Both the position numbers and the translations under genes were made by a program. A DNA stretch of 40,138 nucleotides from Candidatus Hydrogenedentota bacterium. GTDB lineage: Bacteria; Hydrogenedentota; Hydrogenedentia; Hydrogenedentales; SLHB01. The stretch is from the NCBI GenBank assembly GCA_020849535.1, contig JADLGB010000296.1, positions 1 through 40,138 on the forward strand, read 5' to 3'. Within the stretch, counting starts at the first letter, position 1. Each line of letters opens with the position of its first letter. The notes below the pieces were generated by a model. The model saw only the letters and a program-made list of their open reading frames with translations, did not search any database and was not told the DNA's origin. Shown piece by piece: positions 15,238 through 23,184 of this stretch.

Positions 15238-16623
15238 ATGCACAAATCGACGGATGAAGGATCGTTAGACGAGCAGGCAGCCCCGGACGTTCCCCTCAAC
15301 ATTCTGGTCGTGGATGACGAGGCGAACATCCGGAAGACGCTCAAGCTGTGTCTGGAGGCGCAGAATCACCGGGTGACGGCGGTAAGCAATCCCGAAGATG
15401 CGGAGGCGGAAGCCTTGCGCCAGGTATTCGACCTGGCTTTCGTCGACATGCGCCTGGGGACCTCCAACGGCCTGGATCTCATTCCCGCGTTGAAGGCAGC
15501 GGCGCCGTGGATCCACATCGTCGTGATCACCGCCTACGCTTCCATCGATACGGCGGTCGAGGCGATGCGGCGCGGGGCGACCGATTACATTGCGAAGCCA
15601 TTCCAGCCGGACCACGTGCTGCTGGTCACGCGGCGGGTGGGGGCGTTGCGCAGCATGCAGCGGCGGTTGGAGGTGCTCCAAGAAGATCTGAAGAGCCTGC
15701 ACCCCGGCGTGATGTTTCATTCCAAAAGCCCGGCGATGCAGCGCACCCTCGAGCAGGCCCGGCAGGTCGCGCTGTCAGACGCAACCGTCTTGCTGCGCGG
15801 CCCGAGCGGCACGGGAAAGACGGTCCTCGCGCGGGCAATCCACGAGTGGAGTCCGCGCGCAACCAAACCTTTTGTGACGGTGTCGTGTCCGTCGCTCAGC
15901 CGGGAGCTTCTGGAGAGTGAGTTGTTCGGCCACGTCAAGGGCGCGTTTACCGGCGCCTTGCGCGACAATCCCGGCCGCATTGCCGGCTGCGATGGCGGCA
16001 CCTTGTTTCTGGATGAAATAGGGGATCTGCCGGCCGCGATCCAGCCGAAGCTGTTGCGGTTTCTGCAGGAAAGGGCGTACGAGCGTGTCGGCGGACAGAC
16101 GACCCTCGGCGCCGACGTCCGCATTATCGCCGCCACCAACACGCCCCTCGAAGACGCCGTGCGCGAGGGCCGCTTCCGCGAAGATTTGTATTACCGGCTG
16201 AACGTGTTTCCTATCGCGATCCCTCCGTTGTGCGAGCGTCCGGATGATGTCGAGGCACTCGCGGCGGGCATGCTGCCCTTCTTCGCCGCGCAGAACCACA
16301 AGCGAATCACCGGGTTCACGCCGGAGGTGCTTGCAGCGCTCAGACGGTACCCATGGCCAGGCAACATCCGCGAACTGCGCAACGTCGTCGAACGTGCCGC
16401 GATCCTGTGCGCGGGCGAGCAGATCGATGTACGCCACCTGCCCGAACCTGTCGTGCCCGCCGCCGCTCCCGTTCAGCTTGGCGATGCTGTACCTCTGGAC
16501 CTTGTCGAGGAGCAGCATATCCGGCGTGTACTGGCTGCGGCCGGTTCGCTTCAAGAAGCGGCGGACGTCCTGGGAATCGATCAGGCGACGCTCTGGCGCA
16601 AGCGTAAGCAATACGGCATTTGA
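15238..16623 (+). CDS. Sigma-54-dependent response regulator (NtrC/AlgB type)
   Basis: The 461-aa protein has three domains in order. A receiver domain (about residues 19-135) has DD near 25, phospho-acceptor D70 in FVDMRL and the conserved Lys in KPF. A central AAA+ domain (about 155-390) has Walker A GPSGTGKT, the sigma-54 contact motif GAFTGA and Walker B LFLDEIGD. A C-terminal Fis-type helix-turn-helix (AADVLGIDQATLWRKRKQY) follows. It should drive open-complex formation by sigma-54 RNA polymerase when phosphorylated. The ATG at 15238 is chosen because the receiver domain begins shortly after, although no strong Shine-Dalgarno is visible. It lies just upstream of the sensor kinase and kdp genes, which have a -24/-12 promoter. 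By architecture it is AlgB-like rather than KdpE-like. Confidence 0.93.
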   Translation: MHKSTDEGSLDEQAAPDVPLNILVVDDEANIRKTLKLCLEAQNHRVTAVSNPEDAEAEALRQVFDLAFVDMRLGTSNGLDLIPALKAAAPWIHIVVITAYASIDTAVEAMRRGATDYIAKPFQPDHVLLVTRRVGALRSMQRRLEVLQEDLKSLHPGVMFHSKSPAMQRTLEQARQVALSDATVLLRGPSGTGKTVLARAIHEWSPRATKPFVTVSCPSLSRELLESELFGHVKGAFTGALRDNPGRIAGCDGGTLFLDEIGDLPAAIQPKLLRFLQERAYERVGGQTTLGADVRIIAATNTPLEDAVREGRFREDLYYRLNVFPIAIPPLCERPDDVEALAAGMLPFFAAQNHKRITGFTPEVLAALRRYPWPGNIRELRNVVERAAILCAGEQIDVRHLPEPVVPAAAPVQLGDAVPLDLVEEQHIRRVLAAAGSLQEAADVLGIDQATLWRKRKQYGI

Positions 16624-16633
16624 GTCTGGCGCC

Positions 16634-16652
16634 GCCTTGCATAATGCAAGGC
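16634..16652. promoter_or_regulatory. Perfect 19-bp palindrome, candidate enhancer (UAS) for the response regulator
   Basis: The sequence GCCTTGCAT-A-ATGCAAGGC has 9-bp arms around one centre base. Its centre (16643) lies about 93 bp upstream of the -24 GG of the sigma-54 promoter at 16736, the distance range usual for enhancer sites of NtrC-type activators. It also lies just 11 bp after the regulator stop codon. It has no T-tract, so a terminator is less likely, but that alternative is not excluded. Confidence 0.6.
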
Positions 16653-16733
16653 CCACACCCCGCCTGTCTTGTCTTTATCAATCCGCCCTCGCGCATTTCA
16701 CGCGTAAGCCGTTGATTCGCCCACACTCAATGG

Positions 16734-16750
16734 GCGGCACACGGCTTGCT
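16734..16750 (+). promoter_or_regulatory. Sigma-54 (-24/-12) promoter upstream of the sensor kinase and kdp genes
   Basis: The element is GGCAC-N5-TTGCT, with the -24 GG at 16736-16737 and the -12 GC at 16748-16749. Ten bases separate them, the obligatory sigma-54 spacing, and the consensus TGGCACG-N4-TTGC is matched at all but two positions. The predicted start lies near 16760, about 15 bp before the sensor kinase ATG at 16776. A companion palindrome lies ~100 bp upstream, and a sigma-54 activator is encoded just upstream. Confidence 0.8.
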
Positions 16751-16775
16751 CTCTACCCACCAGGAGTAACCACCC

Positions 16776-18638
16776 ATGCTCAACATTCAAGGAAAGCTCA
16801 TGCTCGGGTTCGCCGGGCTGCTGTTGATGGTTGGCGGTATAGGCATGCTGACCATGCAGCAAATCCACTATCTCGGCCAAGCCATCGACGTCATCCTGCG
16901 GGAAAACTACCGCAGCGTCATCGCGTGTCAGGACATGAAGGAGTCGTTGGAGCGCGTCGACAGCGGTCTGCTGTTCTCCTTGCTGGGCTATGAGGAGGAG
17001 AGCCGCGAATGCGTGGAACCAAACCTGAAGAAGTTTGGGGAAGCGCTCCGCGTCGAACTGGGCAATGTCACACTCCCGAACGAACAGGAAAAGGCCGAGC
17101 ATATCCAGGCGCTCTTTGAGCACTACCAGGCTACGATCGCGCAGGTGACCGACACCACGCTGGATGAGCAAACCCGCAAGGAGACGTACCGAAACGTGCT
17201 CCTGCCCACGTTCACCGAGATCAAGACGCTTGCCCAGAGCATTCTGGACATGAACCAGGAGAACATGCACGACGCCAACGAACGCGCGCGGCGTCTGGCC
17301 GTTTCGGCACATCGACGCATTCTGGCGGCGATAGGCGCGTGCGCGGTGCTGGCCATCGTGCTCATCGTGTTTGTGCGGCACTGGATCCTCAAGCCCATTC
17401 GCACGCTTATCCAATCCGCCGAAGAAATCCGGCGCGGCAACCTCGACCTCGTGTTGAAGAACGGCTCGCGCGACGAAGTGGGCCAGTTGTCCGGCGCGTT
17501 CAACGCCATGGCCGAGAGCCTGCGATCGACGCGCCGAAGTGACCGTATGGAATTGCAGCGCGTGCGCCGCGCCGCCGAGGACGTGTTCACCGCGCTGCCC
17601 TCGGCCGCCGCGGTCATGGACCTCGACGGGCGCATCGAAATCTCCACGGACACGGCTGTCCGGTACTTCGGCATGCGTCCCGGCGCACTGATCCACGAAT
17701 TGAACTGCGCTTGGCTGCCGCCGCTGGTGGAACGGGCTCTCACGGAACGGCGTCTCGTCGAATACGTTGGGCAAGGCGGCGCGGTCCAGCAATTCATCGA
17801 TAACAAGGAGTATTTCTTCCGTCCCGTGGCGATTCCGATTCCGGTGGGCACGGGCGCGGAGGAGCCGACCGGCGCCGCAGTGCTCCTGCGTGACGTGACG
17901 CAAGCCTACGAGCAGCGCGAACTCAAACGCGACGTGGTCGCGACCGTGTCGCATCAACTGCGCACCCCCCTGACGTCGCTGCGCATGTCGATTCACCTCC
18001 TCCTCAACGAGAAGATAGGCGCGCTCAATGATAAGCAATCGGAACTCCTGATCGCCGCGCGTGACGACAGCGAGCGGCTGGTCAACATGATCGAAGACTT
18101 GCTGGACATCAACCGCATCGAGTCCGGGCATGCCACGATCAATGCGTGCGCGGTTTCCCCCTTGACGCTCGCGCGCGATGCGGTCGAATCGTTCAGCGCG
18201 GAAGCCAAGGACAAGGGAGTTGTCCTCGACATGCGCGTCTCCTCCGCAGTTCCGGAAGTGCGCGCGGATCCCACCCGGATCCGCCACGTGTTCGCGAATC
18301 TTCTGTCGAATGCGCTTCGCTATACCACGGCGGGCGGCACGATCGGCGTGGACGCGGTCGCGGAGGGAGACAAGGTGCGTTTCCTGGTTCAAGACACGGG
18401 CGCGGGGATTCCGGCCGAACATGTGTCTCATGTATTCGAGCAGTTCTACCGGGCGCCCGGCCAGGAAGGCAGCAGCGGCGCCGGTCTTGGATTGGCCATT
18501 GTGAAGCAGATTGTCACGGCGCACGGCGGCGAAGCTGGCGTCGAGAGCGAACCGGGGCACGGATCGGTCTTCTGGTTCACCCTGCCGCTCTTGGGCGAGC
18601 CCGCTCACCCTGCGAAAGAGGAGCCAGAGGAATGGTGA
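16776..18638 (+). CDS. Membrane sensor histidine kinase (KinB-like: TM-sensor-TM-HAMP-PAS-kinase)
   Basis: The 620-aa kinase has a transmembrane helix (about 8-25), an extracytoplasmic helical sensor region (~28-185) and a second helix (~187-206). A HAMP linker (~208-260) and a PAS domain (~270-375) follow. The HisKA segment has the phospho-acceptor H393 in VSHQLRTPL, and the HATPase domain has DTGAGIP and the GAGLGLAI loop. The layout matches KinB of the AlgB/KinB pair, which fits the AlgB-like regulator encoded upstream. The extracytoplasmic region could sense ions or envelope state; the stimulus is unknown. AGGAG precedes the ATG. Its stop overlaps the ATG of the next tiny gene, and kdpF-A-B-C follow. 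Confidence 0.92.
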   Translation: MLNIQGKLMLGFAGLLLMVGGIGMLTMQQIHYLGQAIDVILRENYRSVIACQDMKESLERVDSGLLFSLLGYEEESRECVEPNLKKFGEALRVELGNVTLPNEQEKAEHIQALFEHYQATIAQVTDTTLDEQTRKETYRNVLLPTFTEIKTLAQSILDMNQENMHDANERARRLAVSAHRRILAAIGACAVLAIVLIVFVRHWILKPIRTLIQSAEEIRRGNLDLVLKNGSRDEVGQLSGAFNAMAESLRSTRRSDRMELQRVRRAAEDVFTALPSAAAVMDLDGRIEISTDTAVRYFGMRPGALIHELNCAWLPPLVERALTERRLVEYVGQGGAVQQFIDNKEYFFRPVAIPIPVGTGAEEPTGAAVLLRDVTQAYEQRELKRDVVATVSHQLRTPLTSLRMSIHLLLNEKIGALNDKQSELLIAARDDSERLVNMIEDLLDINRIESGHATINACAVSPLTLARDAVESFSAEAKDKGVVLDMRVSSAVPEVRADPTRIRHVFANLLSNALRYTTAGGTIGVDAVAEGDKVRFLVQDTGAGIPAEHVSHVFEQFYRAPGQEGSSGAGLGLAIVKQIVTAHGGEAGVESEPGHGSVFWFTLPLLGEPAHPAKEEPEEW

Positions 18639-18712
18639 TGGTGTACGGTTTTCTTGGTTTAGGCGTCTTTCTGGTCTTGGGGGCGATAACCGCCTCATTA
18701 GATCGGATGTAA
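18638..18712 (+). CDS. 24-aa transmembrane peptide preceding kdpF
   Basis: The ATG at 18638 overlaps the kinase stop codon (TGATG), with AGAGG 7 bp upstream. The peptide has one hydrophobic helix (about residues 4-19) and ends in ASLDRM. It sits between the kinase gene and kdpF, 16 bp before the latter. Small membrane peptides ending in (C/S)xDR(L/M) upstream of kdpF occur in other kdp operons as I recall them, and this would be a member of that type; that recollection needs a search. It might help KdpFABC assembly. It could be confused with a chance frame, but the start coupling and hydrophobicity argue for a gene. Confidence 0.6.
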   Translation: MVYGFLGLGVFLVLGAITASLDRM

Positions 18713-18728
18713 CCGAAGGGAGTCCTTC

Positions 18729-18809
18729 ATGATTTGGGTAACAACATTGGTCGCGGCGTTCTGCATGGCGTATCTGCTGTACGCCATCGTGAACCCCGGC
18801 CGGTTCTAG
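18729..18809 (+). CDS. kdpF: KdpF, small subunit of the K+-transporting ATPase
   Basis: The 26-aa hydrophobic peptide has one membrane helix ending in YLLYAIVNPGRF, the typical KdpF C-terminal pattern (YLLYAL-(hydrophilic)-PERF). KdpF stabilises the KdpABC complex in the membrane. AGGGAG lies 7 bp before the ATG at 18729. It sits 16 bp after the 24-aa peptide and 12 bp before kdpA, a typical kdp layout. Confidence 0.9.
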   Translation: MIWVTTLVAAFCMAYLLYAIVNPGRF

Positions 18810-18821
18810 TGGAGAATTCAA

Positions 18822-20501
18822 ATGTCCATGCTCCTTTCCCTGGGTATCCTGGGTACATGTGCGCTGCTATCCTGGCCATTGGGCCGGTATCTGACGGCGG
18901 TGATGGAACCCCCGAAACAAGCGCGGGGCATTCAACGCCTCTTTGAGACGACAATCTTCCGCGTGACAGGTTCGGCGGCTGCCGCCGAACAGAACTGGAA
19001 GAGCTACGCGGTATCCATGCTCACCTTCAACGGGGTGATGTTCGGGCTCTCCTGGATGGTTTTGACGGTGCAGGCACTGCTGCCGCTCAACCCCGACCAG
19101 AAGACCGCGCTGGAGCCAAGCCTCGTCTTCAATACCGTGTCGTCGTTTGTGTCCAACACAAACCTTCAGCACTATTCGGGTGAGGCGTCTCTGAGCTATT
19201 TCTCTCAACTGTTCGCCATGATGTGGCTGCAGTTTGTCAGCGCCGCGACGGGTCTCGCCGTTCTGGCTGCGTTGGCCCGCGGTCTGTCGGGCCGCACCAT
19301 GCTCGGCAATTTCTATCGCGATGTGCTCCGCGCCACGTTCGGGATCCTGCTTCCGGCGTCTCTCGTCGTGGCCACCTTGCTGCTCATCGGCGGCATCCCC
19401 ATGACCTTCAAGGGTGCGGCGGTCGCGCAGACGCTGGAAGGCATCGAGCAGGTGATCGCGCGGGGCCCGGTGGCCGCCTTCGTCGCCATCAAGCAACTGG
19501 GAACCAACGGCGGCGGTTTCTTCGGGCCGAACTCCACGCACCCCATGGAGAATCCCGGCTACTTCACCAACGTGATCGAATGCATGAGCATCCTCCTCAT
19601 TCCCATGGCCTGTGTGTGGATGTTCGGGTTCATGACGCGCCGGGTTCGTCATGCCGCCGTGGTATTCGCCGTGATGGCCCTTATGCTCGCGGTGAACGTG
19701 GGCGCGGCACTATATCTGGAAAGCGCGCCCACGGCCGCCCTGGAAGGCTTGCCTGTCTCGCAGCAGCACGGCAATCTCGAAGGAAAGGAACTCCGCTTCG
19801 GCACCGGCGCCGGACCGCTCTGGGCCGCGCTCACCACCGCCACAAGCAACGGATCGGTTGATAGCATGCATGACAGCCTGAATCCGCTCACGGGCCTCGT
19901 GCCGATGATCGGCATGTGGTTGAACGTCATTTTCGGCGGCGTGGGCGTCGGCATGATCAACATGTTCCTGTACATCATCGCGGGCGTGTTCATCTGCGGC
20001 ATGATGGTGGGAAGAACCCCCGAATACCTCACGCGCAAGGTCGAGACTCGCGAGATGAAACTCGCGCTGCTCGCCATTCTTGTGCATCCCCTGTTCATCC
20101 TGGGCGGTGCGGCCATTTTCGCCGCGACGCCGTGGGGAGCGGGCACCGTGAACAACCCAGGGCCGCACGGTTTCTCGGAAATCCTTTACGAGTTCTCCTC
20201 GGCCTCCGCGGATAACGGCTCCGGCTTTGAAGGCTTGGGCGACAATACCATTCCGTGGAACACGGCGACCGCGCTTGTCATGCTGCTCTCCCGTTTCATC
20301 CCAATCATTCTCCCGCTTGCCATCGCGGGTTCGCTGGCGGCGAAGAAGGCGACTCCCGAAAACACGGGGACCCTGCGGACAGATACCCCATTGTTCGGAT
20401 TCGTCATTCTGGGAAGTGTCGTATTCGCTGGCGCGCTGCTGTTCCTGCCCGTAGCTGTTCTGGGCCCAATTGCGGAACACCTCGCTGGCGTCATCCGGTA
20501 A
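18822..20501 (+). CDS. kdpA: KdpA, K+-binding and translocating subunit of the K+-transporting ATPase
   Basis: The 559-aa protein (E. coli KdpA 557 aa) has about ten membrane helices of the potassium channel-like superfamily. The four selectivity-filter-type segments appear as SNTNLQHYSG, GTNGGGFF, the region around NPLTGLVPM and SADNGSG. KdpA takes K+ from the outside with very high affinity and passes it toward KdpB. The ATG at 18822 follows GGAGA. kdpB starts 23 bp later, so the genes are co-transcribed. Confidence 0.97.
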   Translation: MSMLLSLGILGTCALLSWPLGRYLTAVMEPPKQARGIQRLFETTIFRVTGSAAAAEQNWKSYAVSMLTFNGVMFGLSWMVLTVQALLPLNPDQKTALEPSLVFNTVSSFVSNTNLQHYSGEASLSYFSQLFAMMWLQFVSAATGLAVLAALARGLSGRTMLGNFYRDVLRATFGILLPASLVVATLLLIGGIPMTFKGAAVAQTLEGIEQVIARGPVAAFVAIKQLGTNGGGFFGPNSTHPMENPGYFTNVIECMSILLIPMACVWMFGFMTRRVRHAAVVFAVMALMLAVNVGAALYLESAPTAALEGLPVSQQHGNLEGKELRFGTGAGPLWAALTTATSNGSVDSMHDSLNPLTGLVPMIGMWLNVIFGGVGVGMINMFLYIIAGVFICGMMVGRTPEYLTRKVETREMKLALLAILVHPLFILGGAAIFAATPWGAGTVNNPGPHGFSEILYEFSSASADNGSGFEGLGDNTIPWNTATALVMLLSRFIPIILPLAIAGSLAAKKATPENTGTLRTDTPLFGFVILGSVVFAGALLFLPVAVLGPIAEHLAGVIR

Positions 20502-20524
20502 ACGAAAGAAAAGAGGTTACTCTC

Positions 20525-22591
20525 ATGTCTGTATTGGAAACCATGAAACTGCGCCGCCGGCACACGCGCCGCGCATCCCTGTTCGAGCGCGACCTGGTCT
20601 TCGCGGCGTTAAAGCAATCCGTCGTGATGTTGAATCCCGTTACGATGTTCCGGAATCCCGTCATGTTCGTAACGGAAGCGGGCGCCTTTCTGAGCACCCT
20701 TTCCCTGTTCCACGATCTGGCGCGGGGGACTGGCAACACGGGTTACACGCTGGCCGTGGTGATCGTGCTATGGCTGACGGTGCTATTTGCGAATTTCGCC
20801 GAGGCCCTCGCGGAAGCGCGCGGCAAAGCCCAGGCGGAGTCGCTTCGCATGACACGTCAATCGACCCAGGCGCGGCGTCTTGTCAATGGGAAAGAGCAGC
20901 GCGTCTCCTCCGATGACTTGCGTCAAGGCGACGAAGTCATCGTCAGTGCGGGCGAACTCATCCCCAGCGATGGCGAAATCATCCAAGGCGTGGCCACGGT
21001 GGACGAATCGGCGATCACCGGGGAATCCGCCCCGGTGGTGCGCGAAGCGGGCGGCGACCGCTCCGGTGTGACCGGTGGCACGCGCGTGCTGACCGACACC
21101 ATCGTCGTGCGCATCTCGGTGAGTCCGGGCGAGTCCTTTCTCGATCGCATGATCGGCTTGGTGGAAGGCGCTGTGCGTCAGAAGACCCCTAACGAGATCG
21201 CGTTGACGGTCACGCTTGCGGGATTCACCCTGGCCTTCCTGATGGTTACGGTCTCGCTCTGGCCAATCGGCCGCTACTTCGACGCGGACCTCCCCGTGCC
21301 GACGCTGGTGGCGCTGCTGGTATGTCTGATACCGACGACGATTGGCGCGCTGCTTGCCGCTATCGGTATCGCCGGAATGGACCGTGCTTTGTCGGCCAAC
21401 ATCCTCGCGAAGAGCGGCAAGGCGGTCGAGCTTGCGGGCGACATCGATACGCTGTTGCTCGACAAGACGGGCACGATCACCATCGGCAATCGCGAAGCCA
21501 CGACGTACCACCCGCTGCCGGGTGTCGATCGCGACCGCCTGGTGGAAGCCGCCATGTGGGCCTCCTTCGGCGATGCCACGCCCGAAGGCCGGTCCATCGT
21601 CACGCTGGGCGAAAAAACCCTCGGTGACCGCGCGCCGGTCGAGGTCCCCTCGGCCACCATGATTCCGTTCAGCGCACAGACGCGCCTCAGCGGCATCAAC
21701 CTCCCCGACGGAAAGCAATACCGGAAAGGGGCGGCGGACGCGATCTGTGACCTCGCCAAGGGCAATGGACACGCCATTCCCGGGCAGATCAAGGCCACCG
21801 TGGACGATGTCGCGCGCGGCGGCAGCACGCCCATCGTGGTGGCGGAAGACTCGCAGATCCTGGGTGTCGTCTCGCTCTCCGATGTGTTGAAACCCGGGAT
21901 TCAAGATCGATTCAAGCGCCTGCGCGCCATGGGCCTTCGCGTGGTGATGGTGACCGGCGACAATCCTCTCACCGCGGCGGCCATCGCGCGCGAGGCCGGC
22001 GTGGATGACTACATCGCCGAGGCCAAACCCGAAGACAAGCTCGCGTACATCCGCAAAGAGCAGCGTCAGGGGCGTCTCGTCGCCATGATGGGCGATGGCA
22101 CCAACGATGCGCCCGCCCTCGCGCAGGCGGATATCGGCGTGGCCATGAACGCCGGCACCCAGGCCGCGAAGGAGGCGGGCAACATGGTAGACCTCGACAG
22201 CGATCCGACGAAACTGATCGAGGTGATTGAAATCGGCAAGCAACTGCTCATGACTCGCGGCGCGCTGACAACCTTTTCGATCGCGAACGATCTCGCCAAG
22301 TACTTCGCGATCGTGCCGGCCATGTTCATGCTCGCGCTGCCGCAGTTGTCGGCATTGAACATCATGGGACTGCCCTCGCCGCAGAACGCGATTCTGTCGG
22401 CACTGATCTTCAACGCTATCATCATTCCCATCTTGATCCCGATAGCGATCAAGGGCGTACGGTACCGGCCCTCCGGCGCTGACGCGTTGTTGCGCAGGAA
22501 TCTCCTGATCTACGGGCTCGGCGGCGTGATCGCGCCATTTGCCGGCATCAAGCTCATTGGCGTCCTGCTGGGCGCAGTGGGCGTACTATAA
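20525..22591 (+). CDS. kdpB: KdpB, P-type ATPase catalytic subunit for K+ transport
   Basis: The 688-aa P-type ATPase (E. coli KdpB 682 aa) has the TGES actuator loop, the phosphorylation motif DKTGT with D313, the MVTGDNPLTAAAIAREAG loop and the hinge MGDGTNDAPALAQAD. KdpB hydrolyses ATP to drive K+ uptake. The ATG at 20525 follows AGAGG; the long open frame back to 20255 is read-through of the 3' end of kdpA in another frame. kdpC follows after 10 bp. Confidence 0.97.
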   Translation: MSVLETMKLRRRHTRRASLFERDLVFAALKQSVVMLNPVTMFRNPVMFVTEAGAFLSTLSLFHDLARGTGNTGYTLAVVIVLWLTVLFANFAEALAEARGKAQAESLRMTRQSTQARRLVNGKEQRVSSDDLRQGDEVIVSAGELIPSDGEIIQGVATVDESAITGESAPVVREAGGDRSGVTGGTRVLTDTIVVRISVSPGESFLDRMIGLVEGAVRQKTPNEIALTVTLAGFTLAFLMVTVSLWPIGRYFDADLPVPTLVALLVCLIPTTIGALLAAIGIAGMDRALSANILAKSGKAVELAGDIDTLLLDKTGTITIGNREATTYHPLPGVDRDRLVEAAMWASFGDATPEGRSIVTLGEKTLGDRAPVEVPSATMIPFSAQTRLSGINLPDGKQYRKGAADAICDLAKGNGHAIPGQIKATVDDVARGGSTPIVVAEDSQILGVVSLSDVLKPGIQDRFKRLRAMGLRVVMVTGDNPLTAAAIAREAGVDDYIAEAKPEDKLAYIRKEQRQGRLVAMMGDGTNDAPALAQADIGVAMNAGTQAAKEAGNMVDLDSDPTKLIEVIEIGKQLLMTRGALTTFSIANDLAKYFAIVPAMFMLALPQLSALNIMGLPSPQNAILSALIFNAIIIPILIPIAIKGVRYRPSGADALLRRNLLIYGLGGVIAPFAGIKLIGVLLGAVGVL

Positions 22592-22601
22592 GGGAACACC
22601 T

Positions 22602-23177
22602 ATGTTTCGCAAGTTGATGACATGGACTATGACAGAGCTGCTTCCGTCAGTGCGTATCGCGCTTGGCACGATTCTCATCTGCTGCGTCGTGTACCCAGCG
22701 ATCATCTGGGGGCTGGGACAGGGCCTCACTCCTCGCACCGCGGATGGCTCGTTGATATACGGTAATGATGGCCGCATCATAGGCGCGGAGAGAATCGCCC
22801 AGGCGTTTACCAGGCCCGAGTACTTTTGGCCGCGGCCGTCCGCGGCCGATTACAACGCGGCGGGCGCGGCTGGCAGCAACCTCAGCCCCGCCAATCCCCG
22901 GCTCCGCGCGCTTGCGGAGCAGCGCATTGCCGCGTATACGCCTGCAAGCGAAGAGCTCGTTCCCGCGGATTTGGTGACCGCCTCGGGCAGCGGGCTCGAC
23001 CCGCACATCACGGTGGAAGCGGCGCTGTTTCAGTTGCCGCGCGTGGCGAATGCACGAGGTCTGAATGAGGCGGAACTGCGCGCGACAGTTGAGCGGCACG
23101 CTGGAGAAAACGGCGGGGACCTGATCAATGTGTTGCTGCTGAATCTCGAGCTGGACGGAGCAGCCGTGCCGGAGTAA
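22602..23177 (+). CDS. kdpC: KdpC, accessory subunit of the K+-transporting ATPase
   Basis: The 191-aa protein (E. coli 190 aa) has one N-terminal membrane helix (about residues 17-36) and a soluble domain. The soluble part carries GSNLSPANPRL and ASGSGLDPHIT, both KdpC hallmarks. KdpC stabilises the complex and raises affinity for ATP. The start is the ATG at 22602 with AAGGGA upstream. The KdpD-like gene starts 7 bp after its stop. Confidence 0.96.
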   Translation: MFRKLMTWTMTELLPSVRIALGTILICCVVYPAIIWGLGQGLTPRTADGSLIYGNDGRIIGAERIAQAFTRPEYFWPRPSAADYNAAGAAGSNLSPANPRLRALAEQRIAAYTPASEELVPADLVTASGSGLDPHITVEAALFQLPRVANARGLNEAELRATVERHAGENGGDLINVLLLNLELDGAAVPE

Positions 23178-23184
23178 TCCATTT

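Noticed and set aside
16698..18821. A 707-aa frame antisense to the kinase gene
   Set aside because: It is the antisense shadow of a gene with clear kinase motifs, a common effect of high third-position GC; no domain is recognisable.
20783..22243. A 486-aa minus-strand frame inside kdpB
   Set aside because: kdpB carries all P-type ATPase motifs on the plus strand.
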